The notes under the pieces are model-generated. The model saw only the letters and a program-made list of their open reading frames with translations, was not told where the DNA came from and did no database searches. From NCBI GenBank assembly GCA_903772945.1, contig CAICTM010000320.1, positions 1 to 64,000 on the forward strand: a stretch of 64,000 bases of DNA. The letters run 5' to 3'. Origin of the DNA: Seminavis robusta (Eukaryota; Bacillariophyta; Bacillariophyceae; Naviculales; Naviculaceae). Every line of letters starts with the position of its first letter. The first letter of the stretch is position 1. A program made the position numbers and the translations under genes. Below, one piece after another: positions 21,609 to 31,619 of this stretch.

Positions 21609-23759
21609 TCATAGTTGGTGTTCGTGAGTGTATACGTTGTCATCGTCGTCGTCGTCGTCGTCATCATCCCCGGAGTCACTCGAGGTACTATCAACTGCGT
21701 TTCCGCCTTCAGCCTGGTTGCTACTTCCGTCGGCATACAAGCTTTTATCCTCTCCATCGCGCACTTGTGTCGTAGCGGGGACCGGTTCGTCGTCTTTCTT
21801 TGGGTTGTCTTGCTTCTGGGCCTCCGTACGGGCTGGTTCCTCGTCCTCCTTGGCTTTCTCTTGCTTTGGGGCCTCTGAAGGGGAAGGTTCGTCGTCTTTC
21901 CTGGGTTTCTCTTGCTTTGGGGCCTTTGCAGGGGAAGGTTCCTCGTCCTTCTTGGGTTTCTCTTGCTTTGGGGCCTCTGTAGGGGAAGGCTCGTCGTCTT
22001 TCTTGGGTTTCTCTTGTTTCGGGGCCTTTTCAGGGGCTGGTTTGCTGTCCTTCTTGGGTTTCTCTTGCTTCAGGGCCTTTGAAGGGGCTGGTTTGCTGTC
22101 CTTCTTGGGGTTATCTTGTTTCGGGGCCTTTTCAGGGGCTGGGCCTTTGTCCTTTGCTTGATGCTCACTTTTCTCCTCTTTCGACGTGGTGGTATCTTTT
22201 TTCTTAGGCTTGTTCCGTTTTCCTTTCGACCGGAATTGCGCCTTTTCCGCATTCTTCTTCTTCTTGTGGTCCTTCACAAGCTCCAACTTGATCGCTTTTT
22301 CTTTGTCCTCTTCGATACGTTTGCGGAAGGCATCGACCTTCTCTTCTTCTGATTTGTCTGCTGCATTGTTTGCTTTCTTCAGATTGTCGCTAAGTGTATC
22401 CAGTTCGCTCTCAAGCTGCTCAAGCTTCTCAATCTTTGCTGCTGGGTCAGACTTGTCTTCCTCGTCATGTTCTATCGCGTCCTCGATGGCATCATTGATT
22501 TTCTCGAACTGATCCGATTCATTGTTCGCCTCCTCTGATGTTTTCTTGGTTTTCGGCTCATTCTTTTGGCTTTCCTTCTTGGTGTTGGATTCTTCTTCTT
22601 CCTCATCCTTGGATTCTTCCTCCTCTTCGTCCTTGGACTCCGCCTCATCTTCGGATTCCTTGGACTCAACTTGATCTTCATTTTTGGATTCTTCCTCATC
22701 CTTGAATTTTTCTGTCTCTTCCTTCGACTCGTCCTCATCCTTCGATTCGTTATCTTCTTCCTCCTTCGAGTCGTCCTCATCTTCAGATTCATCTTCGGAG
22801 GAGAACCCGTCATCAGAATCCTCAGAGGCTTCTTGGGCTACATCAGCCTGTTGGTCTCCATCCCTCGGCTGGACTGGAGCCGGTTGCGGAGCTGGCTTTG
22901 GTGGTGGCGGTGGAGCTGGCTTTGGTACCGGTTGCGGTTGCGGTGCTGGTTGCGGAGCTGGCTTGTGATGCTGCTCCAGGGATGCCTTGGCTGCGGGTGA
23001 AATGTCAGTGTCGGTGACATTAACATGAGCACGGAGCATGTCACGGCCACTGTTGCTGGCGCTAATGATCATCATCAAGAGCAGAGTGATGGTAAGTCCC
23101 ACCCAGATGATCTGCAAGAGCCATCGATTGGATTCTTCGGCAGTCCAAGGCTTGCGGTTACGGCCCTTCTTCTGGTAGCTGGTCTCGGCCTTGTACTCTC
23201 CGTACTTGGTCTTGGTGGGCGTATTCTCCTTGCCGGCAGCCGATCCGTTTCCAAAGCGGTATCCGTAACGGGCGGCATCAACGTCATGCCTTGAGCCGTC
23301 ATACTTGTACTGGCGAACCATTTGCTCATATTTGTCCTGCAAGGCAGTCACAACGCCGGTGAAGGTACCAGGTGAGTTGGGGCCACCCATTTGACGTTGC
23401 GCTTCCATAGCCTGTTGGAGCTCTAGCTCCGTGCGTTTGTAGCGTTCCGCGGCTTCTTGGACCATGGGATCCGAGTAAATCGGTACAGGGGTTGTCCGGA
23501 TGGGAAGAATCGTAGGCCCACCGGCCGTCTCAACGATGGTTTCCTTGGTGGAAGAATCACTCGAATCAGATCCCGTCGAGTCGGTGGACGCTGCATCGGG
23601 TTCCTGAACTCGTATCTCTCCATTTTCCACGACGATTTCTCCTACCGAGTTGTTGGCCATTGTCCGCGTCATGATGTTCATGCGCATTTCGTCGTCAGGG
23701 TCCATATCCATGTGCTCGGTCTCGGACTCGGACTCGTGCGGGTCACTGGCGTACATCAT
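21609..23759 (-). CDS. Single-pass protein with acidic, Pro-rich and 17-residue repeats
   Basis: A single frame encodes 716 residues. Residues 1-210 are soluble with a helical part (QEAAERYKRTELELQQAMEA). One TM helix is at about 211-235 (IIWVGLTITLLLMMIISAS). After it come a Pro-Ala-Gln segment (about 265-300), a strongly acidic Ser/Glu/Asp/Lys region (305-430), a charged coiled coil (430-540), and about seven copies of a 17-residue repeat of type KAPKQEKPKKDDEPSPT (about 560-690). The end is an Asp run. No catalytic motif is seen. Secretory-pathway diatom proteins with Lys/Ser/Pro and acidic tracts often belong to the biosilica-associated set, but this gene lacks a cleavable signal, so that is conjecture. 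Confidence 0.75.
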   Translation of the reverse strand: MMYASDPHESESETEHMDMDPDDEMRMNIMTRTMANNSVGEIVVENGEIRVQEPDAASTDSTGSDSSDSSTKETIVETAGGPTILPIRTTPVPIYSDPMVQEAAERYKRTELELQQAMEAQRQMGGPNSPGTFTGVVTALQDKYEQMVRQYKYDGSRHDVDAARYGYRFGNGSAAGKENTPTKTKYGEYKAETSYQKKGRNRKPWTAEESNRWLLQIIWVGLTITLLLMMIISASNSGRDMLRAHVNVTDTDISPAAKASLEQHHKPAPQPAPQPQPVPKPAPPPPPKPAPQPAPVQPRDGDQQADVAQEASEDSDDGFSSEDESEDEDDSKEEEDNESKDEDESKEETEKFKDEEESKNEDQVESKESEDEAESKDEEEEESKDEEEEESNTKKESQKNEPKTKKTSEEANNESDQFEKINDAIEDAIEHDEEDKSDPAAKIEKLEQLESELDTLSDNLKKANNAADKSEEEKVDAFRKRIEEDKEKAIKLELVKDHKKKKNAEKAQFRSKGKRNKPKKKDTTTSKEEKSEHQAKDKGPAPEKAPKQDNPKKDSKPAPSKALKQEKPKKDSKPAPEKAPKQEKPKKDDEPSPTEAPKQEKPKKDEEPSPAKAPKQEKPRKDDEPSPSEAPKQEKAKEDEEPARTEAQKQDNPKKDDEPVPATTQVRDGEDKSLYADGSSNQAEGGNAVDSTSSDSGDDDDDDDDDDNVYTHEHQL

Positions 23760-25403
23760 GTTGAACAGTCTGACTTGGTTTGAAAAGAGGCTGATGTTGA
23801 AAGAGAACTTGGCACTGGCTGCCTCTCGTCTACGCTGCTGTCTCTGTCTCTGTCTCTGTCTCTGTACTTGCTGAATGAAAACTAGATATTATCTAACCAA
23901 AAAGTGATACAATTGTCAGGATAGAGGTGCTACACGAGGATGGATTCACCAGCTGCTTTGATGCAAGGTGCTCAGCCTTGCTTTGAAGCCATGATAGCAT
24001 ACCTGCGGCACTGAGGCTCAGGTGGTGCCTGCTTGCAGGAATCCATCTGGTGAGCATCCGGTGAGACACGAAAGTGAGGCGAGCTACAGTACGATGTATC
24101 AATGCTTTGCCAATCACAAAAACCGCGGGAGTTGATCTTCATAATAGCTGCTATGAAAATTCGCCAAGCCCATGCATGGTCAGCAGTCTTGCGACTCTAT
24201 AGCTTGGATGAAATTGGAAGGCTGACCATGATTACGTAGGTTAAACCAATACTTCAACTTCAAAACGTGGTATGGGCGTACCAGAATACTTCAAAGTAGC
24301 TACGAGTATCCGCGCTGAATCAGGTGTTTATCTTCCTCTAGTAGTGTACCGGTACCGGTAGGCAACAAGATACTGCAGCCAACAGCGTCAGCGGTCGGCG
24401 GCAACTCTCCCCAGAATTGTTTCGTTCTTATTAGTTTGTCCCAACAGTCACGGACCATGCTGCCTAGACCAACCTGGATCAGAAGGCACTGGAAGATCAG
24501 CTTGACTACAAGTGGATATTGATGGGATAATGCTGGTGTGGTGCTAGTATTATCCATGGATCTGGATTGCTGGAAAGCAGGCAGCAACTCACAATGACAC
24601 ACTTGCCGACATGATCATGTAATTGTGCAACAAGTTGACACTGGGGGAGAACAGTACGGTACCGGTACGGCATACAAGACAACTGCTGCACCCACTATCG
24701 CTCCGCCGGTTGAACCCACAACCAGATTGAGACGATGACATTGGCAGAAGCAGATCAATTTGCTTTGATGACATTGTACTGGTTCTATGCTACCAATCGT
24801 CCTGGTTGACAGTTGCAACGGTACAGCTCGTACTGGTCGGACCACGAGACCTATGCATGGCGCATGGCTACTTTTTAAAAGGTCTGCGACTCGGACGTCG
24901 TTACTGGTGCCTACACGAGGCTGCCATTGAAGGATAGCTATCTTCTAGGTTCCATACCAATTCAACTTGGATTGCTCTCTCATTTGACGGCCGTTGACTT
25001 GTGGAGCAACTCTGGTGATTCTGGTTCTGCCTGCTATTCTAGGGTTCATTTGCAATCTTTTGCAAGGTGACAGCATGCCACGGAAGAAGTTTCAATTACT
25101 TGCAAGGATAGCTTGACTTGTGATTCTGGATTGTGGTTGTCAGTGCGCTGGCTGATAAGCATGCAGGTAAAGGGAGATAGATAGATAGCTAGCTAGCTAT
25201 AATCAAAAGATCATTCAGTCCGAGGTCTCTCACTTTGGATTTGTCATGGGTGGCGACACGTGTGTTTGTCAGCTCAGCTGCTTCATAGCTTTTGGTGCAC
25301 CTCTTGGCGCGCACTTCCCTTTTTGCTCTCATCTTTCGGCAGACTTTCATTTCAGTAACTGTTGTTGACTACCGGTACCAGTACCGGTGCCGACAAGGAG
25401 ACA
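23760..25403. other. Intergenic DNA, simple repeats only
   Basis: A (TCTCTG)n tract lies at about 23838-23866. TACCGGTACCGGTA palindromes lie near 24350, 24660 and 25372-25390. No gene-like frame is seen on either strand, and the short minus-strand frames at 24300-24845 overlap in three frames without motifs. Confidence 0.5.
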
Positions 25404-27486
25404 ATGAACAAGCAGATGATGAAGCGCAAGGTCAATAGTAAGTACATCATACGGTACCAGTACTACTAGTACTGTGATGAGGAAGAGGAAGCGAAAGGGA
25501 AGAGCTTGAAGTATAGATCAGGCGGAGTGTAGCAAAGTCCTCCATTAGGGTTTATTTGTGCTGTTGTCATTGCTGATGGATTTATTTTATTTTTATTGTT
25601 TTTCCTTTTCAGCCGTGACACCCACATCCACTACTTCTACTTCTATAGCTACAGCTACTGCTAGCAATGCTGGAATGGCTCGATTGAAGAGTCAAGTAGA
25701 AGAACTACGGGAGCATCAAAGAGCTCTACTGAAATCAGTGGATGTCTACCAAGCCTCAGCGGAAGCTTCCTTTCAGAGAGAAAGACAAAAAAGCCATTTG
25801 GCTTTCCAAAAAGCAAAAAATGATTTTGACATTTTCGTCACAAATCTGGATTTTCCACAAATTCAGTCACACAAACATATTCAAAATGACAAAAAGATCC
25901 ATCAAAATCCAATTTTGAATCAAAATCAACCAGAGGAACCAATGACTGCTCAGCTTCAGGACAAGGACAACCAAGAGCAAGAGCAAGACCTAGAAGAAGA
26001 ACAGCAACAACAGCTAGAGCAAGAAACAAAGAAGAAACCAAAATCAGAAGACAAGAAGAAAAGTCCCTTCAAGTCACCAGGAACCAAAAAAGCTATTCTA
26101 GCCATTCTCAACAACAGTCAGCAAAAACCCAAGCAAACTCCAAGAAGTGCACAAGCAAAAGCAAAAGCAAAACCATCCAACAAACAACAATCTCCAACAC
26201 AAAAAGCTACTGCACAAAAGAAACAGACACACAAGTCACTCGCCATGCATACCGGTACTGGAACCACAGCAAAGTCCAGCAAAACGAGACCTGATGCAGC
26301 TCCAATACTATCCAAATCAAAACCATCACAATCACCCAACTTCTTGTTGAAGGAGGAGGAGGAACGACAACTAGCCATTCTAGAAAACATGGACAATGTC
26401 GATTTGGACTCCAAATTGCAGGAATATGAAAGAAGGGCCTTTCAATCGGCGGTACAAAAGGCTCTACAGGACTTTGCTTCCTTTGCCAACAACCAACAAA
26501 TAGTGGACAAACCATCACCTCCCAAACAACAAACACCGGTGCAACGCATGTCACTGCAGCTCAAAAAGCCAGACATGATTGTACCTCCTTCGCCCATCTC
26601 CAGCGATATACAACACGACATTTCCAACAATTTGCTCGAACGAACACAATCATCATCCGACCAAGCTGAACTACATGTAGAGACAATGCACAATCCAACA
26701 ACAACAACAACAGCAACATCCAACAGTCACCAACTCGCGTTGCAACCCCACAGACTTGTGGGGGGAACACATCATTTACTGGACGATCTGGATCTATCGG
26801 TAGTATCTGGAAGTGATCTACCCAGCCTCGTGGAGGAACTACTGCCCAAACTACCAAAGCCACCAACGGTTCAAACAACAACGCTAGACTATTATAATAA
26901 TACCAAGGACGACCCGGCAGATCTCGGAACGCCAAATCTCATCACACCTGCCAATGCGTCTCTACCGCTACTAGTCGCCACGGAAGGAAACGACAGGCTA
27001 CACATTGCCAATGCAAACACCAATCGTTCCAGAAGAAATCAGCACCACAACATGTTCGAGGAACAGTCAACAAAGACCAAAGCCCAATCGATTCTCGATC
27101 AAATACTCAACAGCAACGCCGACAATGTCATGGGAACCGCCGACAATTACCAGCATTATGTGATTGATCCAGGGCAACAAAGTGATCAGTCTTTCATCCC
27201 GCAACCATCTTCATCTCCAAGCCCCGTTCCTCACAACATCCCACGGCAACCGACGTCGTCACCGAGACAAATACCACCACCTTCACCGTCGTACAGAACG
27301 AAACAAGAGCATCAACCACCTGGCTCGTCGTTGCTACGGCAAGGCGACACATATCCGTCCAACGATATTCTGCTACTAGCTAACGACGCTGCTTCTACTC
27401 CAACTGGAATGCAGCAAACTCCCGGAACGGAACGGCAACAATCGCCACAAAGGACCAGACTCGATCTTTCCCATTACATCTACTGA
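25404..27486 (+). CDS. Unrecognised 635-residue Gln/Pro/Lys-rich protein
   Basis: Exon 1 is 25404-25437, encoding MNKQMMKRKVN plus one base. Intron 25438-25612 has GTAAGT and a pyrimidine-rich TTTTTCCTTTTCAG acceptor. Exon 2 is 25613-27486. The protein has a short coiled coil at about residues 28-90 (RLKSQVEELREHQRALLKSV), a Lys/Gln/Pro-rich disordered middle, a second helical segment with LKEEEERQLAILENM and LQEYERRAFQSAVQKAL, and a Ser/Pro/Gln-rich tail ending HYIY. There is no TM or signal peptide and no known domain. The basic, disordered composition suggests a nuclear or cytoskeletal scaffold, which is an inference. The start codon follows a TACCGGTACC-rich leader. Confidence 0.7.
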
Positions 27487-29805
27487 AACTGAAACAATTC
27501 AACAACAAACCAAAATATTGAGCAGGGCGTGCTATGAAGGCTAGAGGGAGCGCCTGCGACACCTGTGGTATGCTACGCTTGAACGAAGCGCTCATCGCCA
27601 CAGCACTGGTTGCACAAGTCATTCATGCAGAAGCTTCGTGCCATATGCCTAAGCAGAATAGAAGGACAATTTCTCCTGGATTTTACTACTAGTACTACGT
27701 AGTCGACGTTGCTACCGGTACCCCACTGTTTCCTGCCTGCATCTTGGTGCAGGAGAACCGAACTGGTTGCGAAACGTATCGTTGCTGCATAGCTATAGAT
27801 CTAGTTCGTGACGTTTCGCGGCACTTTGTCTGAACATCAAGAGACAAGAAAGCAACGACACGACAGACTCGACTCGATCACAGCAAGGACCCGAGAGACT
27901 CGACTCGACACGACACGATCTTCCGCGCCAAGTCGAGAAAGTCCCTTGTTCCACGTCGTCAAAGAAGTACAAAGGTTTCCCAAGTTTCAGAGAGGAGCAC
28001 GACGACAAAGAACGGCCCTTGTCCGACGAACCAACTTGGAGAGTGCGGGGCAAAGAAGGGAAGAAGGGGTGAGGAAGCGCAAAAATGAAGCTGGACAAGG
28101 CCTCCTACAACAGCAAGAACCAAGGGAATATGATTACTACGATCTACACGGCTCGAGCCTTTCTGCAGATTTCAGGTCTCCTTGAACAACCAACCAACAG
28201 CCAGGAAAAGGAAGCGCCACCGCAAAGTAACAGGCAGGAAGTGTCACCGCAAAGCCAAGGCAGCCAAGGCAGCCAACCGATCAACCAAACGCCACACTTG
28301 AACAAGCAGCCAACCACCGACCAACCGACCAACAGACAGACAGTAGAACTTGTGATCGACTTGAGGTTGAGATGGAGAAGAATCGGTTGGATGCAGCAAC
28401 GGCTGACTCGACTCGACCATTTGTCCGGAAGGGTCTCCTGGAAGATCACCCAACTACGAAAAGGTCTCACCATCGTAGGTTGCGGTTGCCTTGGGACTCA
28501 CTTGAAGGTGCTGGTGCTCGAAGAGGGCGCCGATAGGCTCTTGGACTTGACTCGAAGAGGGTAGTAAAGGCGACCCGCCAAGCGGACGCCTTGCACGAGG
28601 AACCACCGCAAGACGACGCCTGACCAGCTGACCAAGTAACCGAAAGGCAAAGGAAGAGCCACCGCAAAAAGGAACCACCGCCACAACGTTTCGACGGGGT
28701 CTCTCGTAAGATTGACCAGATTTCCGCGTGTTTCTTGCTCTTGGGCTTGACTTGATTGATTCGACTCGGAGAAAGAAGCCGTCAAGAGGACCCAACCAAA
28801 CAGAAGAACTGACCGCTGCCTTGCGCGAGGACAAACCAACTGTACCAACCCACTGTTACCGCCGCAAGACGCACGACGACACGTTCACCAGTGGATCGAC
28901 GTGCAGGAAAGATTCATGAAATGGCCTTCATGAAACGATCGATCGAGCACTGAAAGACAGAAGAATCAACAAACGGCGACCCGCCAAACAGAAGAACCGA
29001 CTTTACCTTTACACGAGGACGAACCAGCCAACTAACTAGACTAACCAACGGTCCAAGAGCGAGTACGAACCAGCCAACCCAATGCTACTCAGCTATGAAC
29101 TGTTCCAAAACCACAATCGGCTATACCATGGACCAGAGCACGGCCTTTCACCCGACAAAAGAAAGAAGGAAGGAAGGAAGAAAGGTAGGAAGGAAGGAAG
29201 AGAGCCATCAGCTATGAACTGTTCCAAAACCTCAATTGGCTATAACATGGACCAGAGCACGGCCTTTGGCAACTCTTTTTGTGGACATGATGAGATGACG
29301 ATCATGGTGCTTCCCTCAAAAGGGGTTTGTGAAGACGACGAACAGGCACAAACGACGTTTCCCTTTTCAACGACTTGATTTCGGCATTATTTTGGCAAGA
29401 CTGGATGTCAAAGTGTCAACGGTGGAATGAAATAAACTCTTAAGCCCTAAAGCGGTTTTTACCACTCCCGGGATCCCGATCTCAACGATCCTTGGTCGGT
29501 GCTGTACCGATACCAGCTGCTGTACTGTACCGCAGCTAGCTATGCTACGTGCCGGTACCGGTACACGCTAGCACGCACTGGCTACCGGTACTACAATTGC
29601 AATGCTGAATCAATCGAATCAATCAAAGTTGATCGATGAGCTCGAACGTACAATGGGTCTTAATAAATACATGTAGCAACTCCGGAGTAGCCAGCTATGC
29701 CCACCGACGGCAGTAGCAACAAGCGTCGAATGCACCACGATTCTGCGAACAATCATTGTTAAATCCAGGCAGGGTTGCTTTTCTCAGTCAGCCACTCAGA
29801 CTTTT
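27487..29805. repeat. Repeat-rich gene-free stretch
   Basis: GACTCGACTCGA-type simple sequence dominates 27860-27920. The block CGACCCGCCAAACAGAAG-ACTGAC (-) TTGC-CGAGGACGA-CCA recurs with variation at about 28578, 28790 and 28985, and also near 330 at the left end of the window, so it is dispersed. A direct duplication of about 60 bp (CAGCTATGAACTGTTCCAAA onward) lies at about 29092 and 29208, separated by a purine tract of GAAGG units (29160-29203). Frames of 100-159 codons at 27.8-28.9 kb are open on both strands at once, as expected of repeats, and are not called genes. Confidence 0.6.
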
Positions 29806-30205
29806 TGAATATCTCGGATATTTCCTTCTCCAGCCGGCTTCATCTCTCCAGCCGCCTCGCGTTTTGAATATCGGGGTCATTTCCATCTCCAGCCGCCTCG
29901 CGTTTTGAATATCGGGGTCATTTCCATCTCCAGCCGCCTCGCGTTTTTGATATCGGGGTCATTTCCATCTCCAGCCGCCTCGCGTTTTTGATATCGGGGT
30001 CGTTTCCATCTCCAGCCGCCTCGCGTTTTTGATATCGGGGTCGTTTCCATCTCCAGCCGCCTCGCGTTTTTGATATCGGGGTCGTTTCCATCTCCAGCCG
30101 CCTCGCGTTTTTGATATCGGGGTCATTTCCATCTCCAGCCGCCTCGCGTTTTGAATATCGGGGTCATTTCCTTCTCCAGCCGCCTCGCGTTTTTAATATC
30201 GGAGA
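29806..30205. repeat. 41-bp tandem array, nine copies
   Basis: CTCCAGCCGCCTCGCG occurs nine times at 41-bp spacing from about 29846 to 30189. The rest of the unit reads TTTTTGATATCGGGGTCGTT or a variant (TTGAATATC, TCATT). Central copies are almost identical while the ends vary, typical of an array growing by unequal exchange. No long frame runs through it. Confidence 0.9.
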
Positions 30206-31406
30206 GCGAAGCGACAATGGCGTTCGGACACGGTTCTAGGGTTGTTGAATGAAAGTTCAAAATTGGGCGCGCTGGTCTGTTATATTTGGCGCGAAGCAAC
30301 AACGGGGTGTTGGGAGCACATTTCCTTTCGTGGTGGTCTCGAACGGACCGTGCAGTACAGTAGACCCAATAACACCATGCAGTTGCCCATTCAGGTACCG
30401 TAGTAGACCCAATAGCACCGGTTCTTGTCTGGTTGCGATCTGCTGTTGGCGGAGAGTCCATGCTGGTGCCGGCTGCTGCAGCACGAGCGAACGAATCGAA
30501 TCCTTTTTCCTTGGCTGCTCAAATGGGGTGCAAGTCGTTTTCTAGAGTACCTAGCTAGCTGGACCGATTGCTTGTCGTCACTGCAAGGTTGCTGTACAAG
30601 GAGACGAAATACCGCCCATTGTGGGAGATGAGGGATCAGCGGTAGCCAAGACAGGCCCGGAAAAGTACAGGAATGGCTGGTTTGAAACCAACATGGCTGG
30701 TTGCGTCCTGCAAGCAAGCGAAGAAGGGAGCACCAGCTAGACTAACAGTCCCACACCAGTACAATGCGGTACGTCCTGAGATCTGAGATTGAAGTCTCCC
30801 ACTTACTCACTTGAACTAAACCAAAGATTACTCTCATCTAATGTCATACCCAAACATCTACTAGCTAGCTACATAGAGCCCTTGGCAACCTGGCAACCGA
30901 GTACTAGCTACTAGCTAGTAGAGTACTGCGCAGTACTAGCTAGCTAGTCTCGTACCTTGTACCTGGGAGTAAAGCAACGCTTGAAAAGGTGCGTGAAAAG
31001 GCTTTTGAGTTTCAACGCAGCTGCTGCAACCTATTATTAAGTTGACCAGTTGACCACTAAGTGATAAGTGAGCTTCTTTTGCTGCATTGGCGACTGTCGG
31101 GTTGCCACTCTTAAGTCTTGAAAGCCAGGCAGCTAAAACTGAGGAGGACTCGAGTACTCATTATTTCTCATTTATTTCCAGAGCTTTTCCAGGCTGTACT
31201 TGAGTTTACAGTATCTGGTCTTATGTCTTATTACAGTGGAAAAGACAGTACTCCGAGTAAATATTACTGCGACATCGTATCCTCGGCTACTCATGATTCA
31301 ATCATTACAAGATGCGAATGCTTTCCAAAAAGCATTTTCAAGATTACGTACTGTAGTACTGTAGCACTGTAGAGAGCATGTGAGGAAGAAGGGTTCGATT
31401 CGTGAC
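30206..31406. other. Intergenic DNA
   Basis: A short direct repeat TAGACCCAATA-CACC occurs at about 30361 and 30407 and is shared with 16501. CTAGCTAG tracts are dense at 30860-30950. No gene-like frame was found. TACTGTAGTACTGTAGCACTGTAG lies at about 31350, close upstream of the LRR transcription unit. Confidence 0.4.
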
Positions 31407-31619
31407 ATGAACTTTCAACAGGCCTTTGACCATTATCGTCGGCGCTGGATCGCTGATGAAGGCTGGAACATTAAACAGCCGCAATCGTCCACTACAAAAC
31501 CACAGCAACGACAACCGAGCACTACTAGTATTTTTCAGAAGACCGCAACATCATTGCCACCACAGCCAACAACTAATAGCTCTCATCCTCATCCTCATCC
31601 TCATCTATACACATCATGA
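31407..31619 (+). CDS. Upstream ORF overlapping the LRR start (ATGA)
   Basis: A 70-residue frame starts at ATG 31407 (MNFQQAFDHYRRRWIADEGW) and stops with TGA at 31617-31619, so its stop overlaps the LRR start codon as ATGA. The first part has a protein-like composition; the rest is Thr/Pro/Gln/His-rich. It may be a regulatory uORF, a small separate protein, or a former 5' exon. ATGA overlap permits termination-reinitiation, but that is inferred. Confidence 0.35.
   Translation: MNFQQAFDHYRRRWIADEGWNIKQPQSSTTKPQQRQPSTTSIFQKTATSLPPQPTTNSSHPHPHPHLYTS

Noticed and set aside
22472-23000. Long plus-strand frames opposite the 21.6-23.8 kb gene
   Set aside because: Phe/Leu/Ser-rich shadows of an acidic coding region.
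27808-28564. Long overlapping frames on both strands at 27.8-28.6 kb
   Set aside because: They arise from GACTCGA-type and CAACCAAC-type simple sequence, are open in several frames at once and share blocks with other repeats.
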